NCBI RefSeq assembly: GCF_000003605.2
Contig: NW_003143824.1
Coordinates: forward strand, 198,002 to 242,663
Direction of reading: 5' to 3'
DNA from: Saccoglossus kowalevskii
Lineage: Eukaryota > Hemichordata > Enteropneusta > Harrimaniidae
DNA: 44,662 nucleotides
Position numbers and translations under genes: made by a program. Every line of letters begins with the position of its first letter. Position 1 is the stretch's first letter. The notes beneath the pieces were generated by a model, which saw only the letters and a program-made list of their open reading frames with translations, was not told the DNA's origin and ran no database searches. Of the stretch, positions 1 through 16,321 are shown piece by piece.

Positions 1-1386
1 ATATTAATATTCATATTTTAACAGAATGTGTATTTTTTGTCACAAACTGTTAAAAAAAGATGGCTAGTTTTCTATTATTATTTTTTTTTCTTTGATTGGA
101 AATTAATATTTTATGCATTTCGAGCAAGTTACTGCGCAAAACCATTGGGACTCATATCAATATAAAATAATCATGATGAATATCCTTAGCAACAGTAGTG
201 TGAAATATCACTTACTAATATTTTATACTAAAGCTGGCGATACTCTCAGCAGAACAAAGACGCTTGCATTGAATTGAATTGTAAAAACTATAAATATTTA
301 TAAAGATGGAGGGAATGGATTTCTTGCACCAATAGTATGCACGTAAATTATCAGTACTTTTTGGTTCAAGGATAATAATAGCCATGATGCTACTCGTGTC
401 AACCAGCTGTAAGAACAAGTGGTTTAAGGTAATAGTGTTATCAGAGGTCATGCAAAATGACGTTCCAATTCATGAAAACGTGACGACGTTGAATGTCTCG
501 CTTTCGTTCGTTATATAAGTCGTGTTATGTCACTTTGGGCCATGTTACTTTTAGTTTTGGCTGACGTTTAATATTGGAAACACCGTGAGTAGTGTTGTTT
601 ATCGGATACAACGCCAAATAATAACTGTTAGTATAGCGCACACTAAAAGTGTGATGTTATATCTAATAACCAACACTTTCGAGTGAATATTTCTCAATCA
701 TAACACGAAAAAAACGATTTAACATTTATGTTGCATTGCTTAGCCCTGTACGTGTGCCCATTTACATAAATATGTATTGCTCATGAATAATTAAATGGAT
801 ATCACTTATCAGGAAAACAATATTTCTTTATTGAAAACTATAAGCCGGCAGTTTTTCTGAACGATCTTGTTCTCATTCGCCGATCCAAATGGAGAGTACA
901 ACTTTTCCCTGCACTATTTAAATGTTGGAACAGTCTCAAGAGTAGCAGATTTCTGGATTCGAAAACAAAAATAAAGTTCAAGTCTACTACTAGTAGCTGT
1001 GTGAATGCATAGTCACTATACTGAATAGGCCAAGCAGCTGATTTGTGATGGAATACTATATGTAGTTCACTATGATATATATGTAGATATATCAGGGGCA
1101 ATACTACGGGCCGTTAAGCCCGTCACTGACCCACTCTCCTCCTACACGTAACACCCGTACGCTGTAGCAACACAAAGTCCGCAATGGTGCTGTAGAAAAA
1201 CACACACCCAAAACTTTTCAAATGCGGAGTATGACTGTGTCATCGTACTTCTATAACTACAACTATCAGTTATCCGTAGCATTTAGTGTTTACTTATGAA
1301 TACAACTTTAGAAGTTACACTCTGCATAATATACATGCCAAGTATGTATTTGTGTAGTTGAAATGCAGCATATCTTTTATACATAC
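1..1386. other. no gene recognised
   Basis: AT-rich sequence. The minus-strand open frames at 215-451 and 838-1101 resemble no family I know and lack a convincing pair of splice sites. A GTAAGT-type donor on the minus strand near 208-213 follows the first of these, so an orphan exon cannot be excluded. Confidence 0.4.
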
Positions 1387-1440
1387 TTTATTAACAATAG
1401 ATATATACGACAATTCATATCAAATATGATTATATTTATT
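1387..1440 (-). terminator. candidate polyadenylation signals of LITAF copy A
   Basis: Two AATAAA hexamers on the minus strand (TTTATT on the plus strand at 1387-1392 and 1435-1440) lie about 230-280 bases beyond the stop codon of the upstream LITAF-like gene. This is a reasonable 3' UTR length. The assignment rests on hexamer and position only. Confidence 0.4.
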
Positions 1441-1667
1441 GTCAGCATTGTTTTCTATAGTGCAGCCACTGAACTATTTACTACTCAAGTTACTATTCAG
1501 TCGGTGTCACCATCAACCAATGAATGGTTATTGTGTTATTAAATATTTACAGAAATCACAGTTACAGTCTAAAAGTCGGAAGACTGTATGTCAAGTATCC
1601 AGTCATCATCATCAAAGAATAATATCCGTAACATCAACAACGCATGCGCATCATCTGCTTCCGGTAG

Positions 1668-3436
<1,769 letters not shown>

Positions 3437-4860
3437 AGTGAACGGTAGATACCACCGACGCTGCAATAGTTAAAGTATGGGATATAATATAAGTACACCA
3501 CTAGTCTGTGTATTTTCCTCGCTCATATTTAACAGTAAATATAACCATCTCTTGACTATACTTTATTGGCGATTATTTATTTGGTGGACGCGCGTACGTT
3601 CTGTTGAAAAGACGATGCATCTAACGCATTCAATTCCATGAATTAGGCAAAAAAAAAAAAAAAAAACTTATCTTGCCCTCAAGTTGGAAAATTGAAAAAT
3701 TAGGTAGGTCGATCGGATTTTTTTTTAAACTCGTGAAAACTAAGAGTATCGTAAATAGCCAAGGTATATAGGAAAAAAACGCGACCCGATATTTCTTATT
3801 ATTCGGTCGGTCGCTGAGGGCTACAAAATAATTATTTTTGGCCTTATATTACAATACACCCGCGTTTATCGCAAGAAGACCGGCGTTCGAGATATAACAT
3901 CGCCATGAATTCATTGGGTCACTAGAAATAAACATTAACATAATAGAAGAGTGACAACATAGAACATTTCTACCTTCATTTGAAAGTCACCAAACGACTT
4001 GTACTGTTAATGACATGAACACCCAAAATCTCAGATCCAAAATACATTGTCGTTTTTTATGCTGCGTTTCAGTTTGAGAGGCGTAAAGCGAATTATACCA
4101 GGGCGGGTACATCATTGAAGAGTCGTATAAACCGGATAGCAAATACAGATTTCCCGATTACGTGATTAACAAAGTCGTAGGATTCTTATTCAAATAAATA
4201 TGGCTAGCGATCTTTGTGAAAAAAAAGCTTTCATGAGTCCTGGGTGCTCTTTTTCAAAAAAAAAAAAACTAAAAACAACAACATCGACTTGTATTTATAA
4301 ACTAACCGAGAAGTTCTGTCTGGTTTACCTGACTCGTAGACGCACAGTAATCAAACGCTACGTAAATACGGACACCTACCGTTACACTTACAGCAACTTT
4401 TCTACGGCACGCTTTGTCCGGACGATTTGCTACAAACGTACAGTGTCTCTGGTATTAGTAGAAGTAACTGTTATATTATACGCCCTTTTTGTGGGTATAC
4501 AGTTCAGATATAATTCGACGTCACGTGGTCGTCCAGCTGCAATCGCTAGAAGAAATGAATCATAATTTGCTATTGATTTACCAGTCACGTGATCTCCATT
4601 CGTCAATACTTGCGTCAGAGTTAAGATACACGCGATAAATACTACCAAGAATGTTATCTATTGTGTTTAAATTTAACTGTCAAAAGCTTATCATATTTAT
4701 GTATTTGTCGCTGCAAAATTATATGACAGGGTGAAAGAGGTGAGTGAGCTTCAGTGCGATTTTTTTTTTCACGTGAATATACTTCGCTGCAAATTTGAAC
4801 GTAAAGAATGTGACAGGCAAAATTTTCCCAGCTTGGCACGCTACTTTTTAATAGTACACG
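3437..4860 (-). promoter_or_regulatory. upstream region of LITAF copy A, conserved with copy B
   Basis: A likely 3' splice site (CTATTGCAG, exon from about 3461) just before the coding exon suggests a 5' UTR intron; copy B has the same signal at about 8427. Blocks at about 3965-4035 and 4270-4860 are recognisably similar to about 9045-9125 and 10060-10570 upstream of copy B. They contain CACGTG boxes at 4521-4528, 4584-4592 and 4769-4778, the last two matched in copy B. Open frames here (such as 4200-4565) are not kept in copy B, so I read the block as non-coding promoter or UTR sequence. Confidence 0.5.
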
Positions 4861-4984
4861 TGCACGTTTTTGTGCTTTTAATTTATTACGAAAAATCGTT
4901 TCCGACTTTGTACTGTACTTTAAATACTAGTAGATCACGGGCATATCCTTCAATTCACGGATGTAACTGATTAATAATATGAGG

Positions 4985-5393
4985 TTAATACGAGGATACC
5001 TCAAAGTATGCACGAAGACAGTACAGCGGGAGTATCGACCGACGCGCAGCGGAGGTCAATGTGACGGTATGGTGTCTGAGTGTATACTTTAAGGTAGCCT
5101 CGTAATAACCTTCTTATTATACATCTTTTCCTTCCAAGGATACATCATGGGAATGCAGAAATCCAAAATGTTTAAAACAGAATCAGCGAACTTCTTTGTG
5201 TGGAGTCCGGTCAAACCCTAGTGGCAGCCATGTTTGTTTTTATTATTAGAAGACGCTTATGCGCGCAATCATTCCATATTTGGAATTCGCATTTCCTAAT
5301 ATGACAGGACGAAAATACCCCGTAAATCACCGCAAAATTACGGCACGCTGTAACTTATGACGTTACGGTGACAGATGTATAATAATGTTCAAT
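4985..5393 (+). repeat. hairpin-ended dispersed repeat, copy 1
   Basis: About 409 bp, matched in reverse orientation by 25830-26223. The first 120 bases form a large imperfect palindrome: CGAGGATACCTCAAAGTATG near 4991 pairs with the complement of GTATACTTTAAGGTAGCCTCG near 5085. The rest is unique sequence with an AAACATGGCTGCCA-type motif (minus strand) near 5226. No coding capacity. It may be a non-autonomous element; no target-site duplication is clear. Confidence 0.7.
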
Positions 5394-6128
5394 ATTACTC
5401 GTGATAATATAACTTTAAATAATGGTATGTTCTATAATAGGCACATCACAGCATAGGTCGGTAACGTCTGCAAATACGACTCGAGTTTTAATTTTGTATC
5501 TAGATGGCGGGTGGACGACCTTTAGATAATGTCCCACGAGAACAAAGTAGTGTTGTGATCAAACTAAATTAGTGTATTTTGGCGATGTACAAAATACCTT
5601 GTTTTCGTTTATACGATGTACAGGTGACGCTGCCTCGTATGTTTACATAAGTGTGGTCTCATTTTATTGACTTTTGAACAAACGTCTACGGGGTAAAGTA
5701 CGTAACTATATGTATCAGCTTGTTGATTTCTCTATTTGACATTTGACCCCTGTGTATCTAATGTAAAATTTACTTTAGCAAGGCTCTTGTGAACGTTTAA
5801 ACACGGTCCGAGTCGGTATGTGGTAGTTTGGAAGTGTGTTGGTACCAGAACACGCAGAAGCAAACTGATCGGAACTGTTGTTACTTGTGTTGGTATCTAA
5901 GCAACCAACTTGTTGACTTTGTTCGATAGTTTTCATTATTCGCACTTTGCAATCCGTTCACATGTTAGATTTAATAATATACAATAATATAGCAAAGATT
6001 AAAATCGTATTCGACAAGAAAAATAACCTGCTTGTTATAATTACTAGTATTCGATTCATTTTTAAATTCAGTTTTCAAACAACAATACTATTTGCTTCTA
6101 TAATTTAATCACTAATTTAAATAATACA
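5394..6128. other. no gene recognised between the LITAF copies
   Basis: AT-rich spacer between the hairpin-ended repeat and the 3' end of LITAF copy B. No exon, RNA gene or repeat recognised. Confidence 0.4.
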
Positions 6129-6134
6129 TTTATT
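6129..6134 (-). terminator. candidate polyadenylation signal of LITAF copy B
   Basis: AATAAA on the minus strand about 340 bases past the stop codon of copy B. Position and hexamer only. Confidence 0.35.
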
Positions 6135-6474
6135 TAAAGCAGTTCTAGGCGAATAACAAATGTACACTACAGCGCATATATGCACTGCATCATGGGAGAG
6201 ATCTTCAAAATGTATATAACAGAGAATTACCAAACTTGAAACACATCAATTCAATGTATCATTTTGGATTATGTTTTAGGTCATTTGGATTCATATCAAA
6301 AATAATATATGCATCTTTTGTTCCCTAAATAACCTACTAGATCTTGTACTGTTATCTGTCATCAAATATTTACAAAAATCACAGTTACAGTCTTAAGACG
6401 GGAGAGTGTTCAAGTATCCAGTCATCGTCTGTAACATCAACAACGCATGCGCATCATCTGCTTCCGGTGATTAT

Positions 6475-8402
<1,928 letters not shown>

Positions 8403-8427
8403 AACGATCGGTAGTTAACACCAACAC

Positions 8428-9497
8428 TGCAATAGAAAATATATGATATTTAAGTACTTAAGTACGATAATAAGTGCGGTGGTCGTCACACCGCGCCTTG
8501 TTCGAATTGAGCCCAGCGCGACCTATACAAAATGTAACACTGCGATAAAGACTTTTTAGATGTTGTGAAATTCTTTCGTTCTGGGGGAGAAAAAAACTCT
8601 GAAAAAACTGATTTTGACATAATAATTCAGATTTTTTTATGAATTTATATTCCCTATGCATCCATAAACATAATTTTCATAATTACCGATTACGCGAGAA
8701 TATTACAGAAAAAAAGATAATTTGATATATCCTCTATATTTTATGCCTTCTATTTATCTTTTATTTGAAACATGACTGAAAGAAGCTGTATAAAATTACA
8801 ATGTAGTGTGTTCAACAACTCATATATGAACAATAAATTTAATAAATATGATTGTCCTTTGTAAAAATACTGTATTTTTCTGCATAAAAACGAATAAATT
8901 TCACAATGTCGAAAACGGAAAGACTTTTTTTGCAGTGTTATTTGTAATTACATTGTTTGTTAACAAGCAATTCGACCGCCGCCGTTTGAGATATATCGTC
9001 ACCCTCAACGAACCAGGCAACTGGAAATAAAACATAATAACTGTTATATCATTGTATACTGATACACTTCCACTTCATTTGAAACCAATCAAAAGACTTG
9101 TACTGTGCAATGAAATCAGCACCCAAAAGAGTCATGATATAACTATGGTAACAGAATTATATTATCCCTTGTTACTCGTTATTGAAAAGCCGCATTCTCA
9201 TAGATAGATCGGTGCCACGTACATCGCTGTTACCAAAATAAAACAGGGCAATGCACGAACAGACAAAACAAGATTGTGTGTACGACTCGGCAACATTCAA
9301 TGTTTTCAACTACAGCAACAGCAAGCGGCCCACATAATATTAGACAAAATAATCAACGCAATGTTTACAGCAAACATAATCATGATTTTATTCGAATACT
9401 GCCTGACACATGTGATGATACATCAATTAACTAAACCGAGGGTTTATATGTGCTTTTTATATGTTTTTCAATGCACGACCTCCCTCTTTCACGACGT
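8428..9497. promoter_or_regulatory. upstream region of LITAF copy B with a decayed MITE family 1 fragment
   Basis: A TTTTCTATTGCAG acceptor ends at about 8428, as in copy A. Positions 8471-8545 resemble the inverted form of MITE family 1 (GCGGTGGTCGTCACACCGCG onwards) but the rest is lost. Positions 9045-9125 match 3965-4035 upstream of copy A. No coding exon recognised. Confidence 0.45.
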
Positions 9498-9576
9498 CCC
9501 TCGGTAAGTCGCGGCCCTCGATAAGTCGCGGTTTTTGCTTGGATCCCAACACCCGCGACTTAGCGAGGGGCCACTG
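9498..9576 (-). mobile_element. terminus of a pogo/Tigger-like DNA transposon
   Basis: Read on the minus strand from 9576, the sequence starts CAGTGGCCCCTCGCTAAGTC after a TA, then repeats the CCGCGACTTAxCGAGGG motif twice in inverted order. This matches the terminal style of Tigger/pogo elements (CAGT..CCCTCG..TAA.CGCGG). Only one end is present; no transposase frame is nearby. Confidence 0.55.
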
Positions 9577-9592
9577 TATTTGTATGGACAGT

Positions 9593-9716
9593 TGAAAGCG
9601 GGAGGGTTGTCACCTGCGCACGTGCGGGAATTGAGTCCCAAGCGACGATAACAACACACGCAAAAAACGCAAAGACTCATGGGTAGACGCTTGTCTGTAA
9701 ACAGTGACACGCTATG
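9593..9716 (-). mobile_element. MITE family 2, truncated copy
   Basis: TTGAAAGCGGGAGGGTTGTC plus the shared interior (GAGTCCCAAGCGACGATAAC, CGCAAAGACTCATGG, GTAAACAGTGACACGCTATG). Homology stops near 9716, before the second terminal repeat. Confidence 0.75.
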
Positions 9717-10570
9717 ACGTCGCGATAACAACGCTGCAAAATCAAACAAAAACAGATACGCCACAAACAAGGCGTATAATCGATGACGTATGTGGGATGA
9801 CCTAGACACGTCACCCGATTACCTGATACACACGTTCGTACATGTACGTCGATCAAGATTCATATTCCAGTAGAGGAGGCACCGCGAGAGACAGCTTAGT
9901 GACATTAACGGTTACACGAGGCAACCAACTGTGGTGACGGGCGACGTTGCCTGAATCATCTTGGCTACGCGACACGCGAGAACTCATGGAGCAGCGTTAG
10001 CGTTGCCTCACGAATTGCCTGATATACACCGACCTTCATGGATGTCTTTAATGACATTTATTTGAATTTATAACTGACCGAGTAGTTCTATGACGGATTC
10101 TGTTGACTCATACATAGACGCATATCAATCAAATGCCATGTAGTGAATAAACCTACCGTTACAACAACTGTTCAAAGCGGGCGCATACGATTCGATCCAA
10201 ACGTGCACTGTCTTCGGTATTCGTTGAAATATTTTCTTAAACGGCTTTCAGTTGGCACATATTTCAGATATTATTCGATGTCACCAGATCGTTTAGGAGC
10301 AATCGCTCGAAGAAATTATTTATGATATGTATTTTTCCGTCACGTGATCGCCGTTTGCCAATTGATATCAAGTACCCTGTACACATACGTCGTATATTTA
10401 TTCCTCATGATTTATTCGGTTTAAAGTTTACTATCAGAATTGTATTACGTGACAGGGCAAAATAGGTGACCCGGTTTAGTATGATGGACTTGGTCACGTG
10501 ATTACACTTCGGTGCAAGCTGAACCAATTTAAGAAGATATAGATACTTGTACTGACTTTCTCACTATTAT
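9717..10570 (-). promoter_or_regulatory. distal upstream block shared with LITAF copy A
   Basis: Positions 10060-10570 align by eye with 4270-4860: AACTGACCGAGTAGTTCT, CAGATATTATTCGATGTCAC and CAATCGCTCGAAGAAAT have close counterparts. CACGTG boxes at 10339-10347 and 10492-10501 match those at 4584 and 4769; the third box of copy A (4521) is mutated to TCACCAGA here. No conserved reading frame. Confidence 0.5.
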
Positions 10571-10679
10571 TGGTAGTTTACAAACTTTGTGGCTGCTTTC
10601 AATAGTTTACGCAAAAATTCCATCTGCTTTGTATACAGCTTTGAAAACTTTGTAGGGAACATTTACCGACTTTCAAGTT

Positions 10680-13600
10680 GTACGCTGCTTATAAAATTTC
10701 AAAGCAACTTTTACCGACTTCTGGAAAATCGTAATAGGTTCGAAAGTCGTACAAATTAATGGAGTGTTGTAAAACATATCACCCGCCGGAAAGTCACTAA
10801 CGTTTCGTCGAAGTTCGGAAACGTTCGTAAAAGTTCGTAGCAGAAAAGTAAAATTTGGCAGAAGAGTCGTAAAAATTGGTTGTAAAAGTCGTATTTGTTG
10901 ACCGTAAGTAGTAAAAATAGGAAGGAAAGTCAAAAGTTGGGTAGAATATTGTGAATGTTAGTTGGAAATGTTGTTGTAAAAGTTGGGAAGAAAATCGAGA
11001 GAAATTGGACTGGAACGTCGCATAAAAAAATGTTTGAGGGAGTAATTCTAATCAGTTTTATTAAATGTCGTAACTGTCGGTCAGATAGATATTCAGTTTG
11101 TAATAGTTGGTTTGAAATTCCTAAAAGCTTGTTGAAACGTATAAAAATTGACCGGAAAGTAGTAAATGATGCTTAGAAAATATTGATAGTTCCTTTAACA
11201 GGAAAGTTGTTGAAACTGTTTGGAAACCAAGCATATTGGTTGGAAAGTTAAATGTCTAAATCGTCGAAAATGTTGCGTGGAAGTTTGTAAAAGATAGTTT
11301 CAAATTCGTTCAAATAGAATGGAATATAGTAAAAGTGGCATGATAAATCATACACTTTGAAGGGAAGGTCATATAGGTGGATGGCAAAGTCGGGAAAGTT
11401 GTTTGAAAAATAGTATAATGATATAATTTGTATGGAGGGACGTATGCCGTGACCATTGACTGCGAACATGGAAGTTGGAATTTATAACAGTTCGCTGGAC
11501 AGTCGAAAAAATGTTGTTGTGAAAGCAAAAACGTTGACTGAAAATAATAAATATTGATAGGATAGTCATAAAACATAAGTTTGAAAAGCTGGTTTGAAAA
11601 TTACAAAAGTTTGTAAGAAAGTCGTAAAATTAGTAAACGTCAATTGGAAACTTGTAAAAATTTTAACAATTGGCTGAAAGTTGCAAAAATTGTGTGAAAG
11701 TTGAAAAACTTGTTTGAAAATGTCAAAAAAGTTGGCTGGAAAGTCTTACAAATTATCTGGAATGTCGTACATGTCGCTCTGAAAGTGGGAACAGTTACTA
11801 GAAGTTCGTAAAATTGTCCCGAAAAGTCGTAAAAGTTGATTGAAAGTCGAATATTTGTTGCTAGAAAATAGTGAATGTCGTTTCAAAAGACGTACAGATT
11901 GGCTAAAATGACCCCAAGAAAATCACAAATATTGTGTGTAGTTTGTAAAGTTGGCTAGATATTCCTAAAACGTCTTTTAGAAACTTGTAAAAGTTGGGTA
12001 AAATGTCGTTAAGAAAATGCTGGAATGTCGTGAAATTAGGTGGAATGTTGTAAATTTAGTTTGAAATTCGTAAACATCGATTGGATTGGTTTGAAGGAGA
12101 GAATTGTCAGTGTCGTTCAGAAAGTCGCAAAAGCCTTGGAGGAAGTTGGCAAAAGTTTGCTGGAAATTCGTGAAATTGGTTGGAAAGTTGGCTGGAAAAT
12201 CACACAGATTAGCTGGAGTGTCGTGAATGTCGCTGAAAAGTCACAGTTGTAGGGAATTTTTTTGGAAAGTCGTAAAAGTTGGTGTTGAATGTCATAACTG
12301 TCCCCAATTGCAAGAAAGTCGCAGATGTTACGTAGAAATTTGTAAATGGAAAAATGGAAATGTCGACCAGAAACTCTGTGTGGAATTTGTCAAATATTGC
12401 TAGCAAATCGTGAAAGTTAGTGTATATGTTGAAAAAAAGATGATTGAAAGTAATTTATGTTTGTTCGATAGTCGTAAACGTCGATTGAAAACTTGTAAAA
12501 GTTTAACAGAATGTCATGAACACACGCTGTGGCCATATACATTGGTTGGAAAATTGTACCAATTGGCTGAAATGTCGTAAATGTCGCCCGGAAAGTCGCA
12601 ATAGTTGTGTGGAAGTTCATTTAAATTTACCAACCGTGTGAAAACGTTGGATGATGGAAAGTCGAATATGTTTAAGCAGTAAATGTTGTTTACAAAGTCC
12701 TAAAAATTGGCTGGAATGTCTTAAAAGTTGGATTGAAGGCCATACAATTTAGTTTACGGGTAAATTCTATTACCTAGAATATTGTAAATGTCACCCGAAA
12801 AGTCGCAACAGTTGCGTGGAAGCTCTTAATTATTCTGGAAAGTTGTAAAAGTAGTTTGGAATATCAAAAAAGTTTGAATGGAAAGTTTTAAAAAAATGGA
12901 GGGAGAGTCGACCGGAACGTCGCATTGAATTGCGTGTAAGTTTGCTCAAATTCGCTGGAATGTTGTCAATGCCAATGGAAGATCACAAACGTGGGGAAAT
13001 ATTGTCAGTGTCTTCTAGAAGGCCAGAAAATTGCGTATAACTTCATAAACGTTAGTTAGAAGTCAAAAAAGTCTTCTAGAAAGTAGTAATGTTTGTTTAG
13101 AAAATCGTATTAGTTGGCAGGAGAGTAAAAGAAATTTGTTGAAAAGTCAAAAAAGTTTCCTCATATGTAGTCAACAAATTGACTCCAATAGTATCAATGT
13201 CGAGCGACAAGTCGAACAAGTTTGTCTCGTAAAAATTAGCTGAAAAGTCGTAAATGTTGGTTGGAATTAAAATTGTAAAAATAAGATAGAAATGCCTGTG
13301 TAGGAAAGTCGAAAAAAAAAATGGTTGCAAAAAATTTGCTGGAAGGTAATAATATATATTGGTTGGAAAGTCGTAAAGAGCAAAAGTTGACAGGAGAGTC
13401 TGATATTTTCGTTGAAATGTCGTAAACGTCGCATCGAATGTCCTAGAAGTAGGATAGAATGTTTAGAAGTGTTGCTGGAAAGTCTTACAAATTGGATGAA
13501 ATATTATAAATGTCGATCGGAATGTGGCAAAAGATTTTTTCTAGAAAGACATAATAAAGTTTGGTTAAATGTCATATAAATTCCCTGAAACGACGTAAAT

Positions 13601-13975
13601 AACACCCGAAAGGTCACAAACGTTGGGTGGAAGTTCTCAAAAATTTGCGGGAAAGTCGTAAATGATTGCTGTAAATTTTAGTTAGAGACATAGTGGTTGG
13701 CTAGAAGGCAGTAAAAATTGGTTAGAATGTTGTTGAAATAATGTAAACGTTGCTTGGACATTCGTAAATATTGCATAGCGTGTCGTGAGAGTTGGCTATA
13801 ATGTCGAAAAAATGTGTTTGGAAAGTCAATAAAAAAATTACTAATGTAGCCTAGTTGGTTGCAAAATTTAGCTGAAAAGTAATAAATGCTGGTTGTAATA
13901 GAAAGTAATAACAGTTAACAGGAAAGTTGTCAAATTGACTGGAATGTCGAAATGTTGGAAAGTCGTACACATAAT
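10680..13975. repeat. degenerate 21-bp minisatellite, about 3.3 kb
   Basis: Built from variants of a roughly 21-bp unit, GTTGGCTGGAAAGTCGTAAA plus A, with spacings of about 20-23 bp and extensive divergence, on the order of 150 units. Variant units recur in a fixed order (ATGTCGTAAATGTCGCCCGG, then AAGTCGCAA, then GTGGAAGTTC) near 11770, 12575, 12785 and 13590, which suggests an older higher-order repeat. The short open frames on both strands (for example 11248-11576 minus, with FYDFP-like repeats) come from the 3-divisible period and are interrupted by shifts, so I do not call genes here. Confidence 0.88.
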
Positions 13976-16266
13976 GCATATATTACTTCAATTGTCAAAA
14001 TTTTTAAACAAAAAATTGCAAATAGAGACAACTTTAAGACACGTTTCAGCCGCTTTCTGTTTTCAAAAAATAAAATACAGAGGCAATCGTATCTTGTACT
14101 TCAACCAACAGCAAATTCATGGTTATTTATGTGTATTTTGCTACTTTTGAAGGTAACGGTGATTGTAAAAGAAGCGATGATGACGATTTGCATGTAATCA
14201 ATCGGAGCACATGTTATAAAATAGCGTTAATGATTACCTAGAAAAGTAGTAGGAAAACGCTGATATGGCAACATACATAACAACCACCGATCATTTAGCA
14301 ACTTTCAAATCTGGAATCACAAAATGTGAAATCTTCTTTATAGCAATTTACTTATGTTAGTAGTGTATATAAAAATGTATCCAACCATGAACAATTATTG
14401 ATATACGTGGTGTTCAGTGTTATTCAACCTGAATATTGTTGCAAGGTGAATAGTACCCTGCTAGCGTTAGCGCTACATTTTTCGAGTTAGTATAGTTGAC
14501 ACTGTGCGCAATAATTTCCCCAAATACAACATTACTTTTTACCAATTCAATATATCTTGTCTGAAATTAATATATATACTGTTATAATCTTTAAACGCAA
14601 ACCCATATATCCACTGTAATCAGTTAGTAGCGTGTTCAAATTGGGTGTTGCTTGTGTATGTGTCTTAGTACGCGCCATGTGTAAGAAAAAAAAACAGATG
14701 TGAAAGGGTTACGCCGGCGTAAATGGCTTGAATATGACACCCTTGAAGGTATCATACCACTAATTAAAACTCCATAGACGACAATGTTAACATATGACGA
14801 GATTGCTATATGAAAATGATAAACAAATTTGAAAACATGGCTCAAAAATGGGAAATAAACATGTTGGCCAGCTCAAACTTTTGCAAATCTCAGGTAAACA
14901 AGACACACCTACTGTATTTGGATTGCACCTAGAGAAATCACTGGAAAAAAACCCAAGATTAGAACATCCAAATACGCGCAGAATAAACCAGGCACACAAC
15001 CGCTAAGTCATAAACAAAAGATTACATGTTAATCTCAGCTTTGACCCAGGTGATGCATGCCCTCAAACAGGGAGCACCTGAGAACAAAAATATTTTAAAA
15101 ATGTCATTGCTTCTTGCAAGGCATTTAAGTGGTTGAATAGTGGCACGAGACCTGAAAAGGGGTACCAGCAATATAATGCATATTCAATGCGTTCTAATTT
15201 TAAATTTATTTGCAATATGTGTATTGTATCATCATGATAATTCAATGTAATTGAGTGTAATAATAATAAGTGTGTTAGGGGGCTTTCAAAATGAGATATA
15301 CATTGTGCTTTGCTGGTTTCCCTGTTCTCCTGGCCTAAGGGAGTACAACTAGCTCAATCATGCTGGTGGTTCGAAATGTACAAGAGAATAAACCCAACTC
15401 CACTATAAAAAGAACTTCCGCATTTAATATATTGTAAGTCTGTCCCTAGTATTTAAAAAACACATTAATTCAAGATTAAACCTTACAGAAAAACATACCC
15501 AATCGCGAAAACAAAATTAACTGTAGATTTCTACTCCATTTATTGTACAGCCAAGACAGAAAGAACTCCAGTATCGGTGAATATACATGCCAAATGTAAC
15601 GCATACAGATTACAAGTAATACTAAATCAAAATAAGCTTCCAAACTAAAAAATAAAAAGAATTCTCATGAAAATATTCAAGCGAACGTAAAACTTTGTTT
15701 TGTCGGTAAACATAATTTATTAACCGACTGTGCTGTAGTAAAAATAATCACACGGGAATCATACAGTTGAATTTATAATGTTAATATTATGTCGATCCAT
15801 GTTTTGTATATACTGTGTAACTAGGCATTTATAATTGTATTCATGTCAAAATACGTTGATTCCCGTCCGATTATCCACCCCACCCCATCGCGCTTGCGAT
15901 AAAAATACGTATAAGTAATTTCAAAATAGGGGATCACAACCTCTGAAAGAAATATACGATAACCGAAACATAATTATCTGTGGGTCGCTTCTATTGTGCG
16001 TATTCAGTGTTGTAAAAAGCGACAATGTGAACTTGTTTTCAGCGAGAACACGGTAAATATACTCTAATTTGGCCAACACATTCCATAAGCATCTTGTTGT
16101 TGTTGTTGTTGTAAATACACTGTTGTCGTACAAAATAGATACGACGAAGCCAGTAAATAAATATGCCTACCAACACTCAAATTAAAATGAATAATTCAAT
16201 ATTACCTGTTCACTGAATTTTATTAGCAAAATCCTCTACAAGTAAACCGGACTCGTTGTTTTACAG
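13976..16266. other. no gene recognised
   Basis: AT-rich intergenic sequence. Includes a small stem near 15047-15080 (CAGGTG..CACCTG around CCCTCAAACAGGG) and a (TTG)n run at 16093-16112. Short frames at 13935-14197, 14636-15245 and 15921-16133 show no recognisable family. Confidence 0.4.
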
Positions 16267-16321
16267 AATCATTCATGAATTAAATAACCCAGTGGATATG
16301 TTCAAAAAATATACATACAAG
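16267..16321 (+). CDS. possible small orphan exon, plus strand
   Basis: A 55-nt segment bounded by a good acceptor (GTTGTTTTACAG) and a consensus donor (CAAG/GTAAGTAAA). With one leading base it reads through 18 codons (IIHELNNPVDMFKKYTYK) and ends in phase 0. A phase-0 acceptor at 16560 (GATATTTCAG) opens a further 63-codon frame up to TAG at 16750-16752, but that frame is Asn/Lys-rich and may be chance. No family recognised and no first exon found. Confidence 0.2.

Noticed and set aside
10680..13975. Tandem-repeat protein gene or CRISPR array
   Set aside because: Frames shift repeatedly and no long frame survives on either strand. The units are contiguous and diverged, with no identical repeats separated by unique spacers.
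15335..15385. tRNA-derived SINE promoter (CTAGCTCAATCATG..GGTTCGAAATG)
   Set aside because: The A-box-like and B-box-like motifs are only about 20 bp apart and both deviate from consensus.
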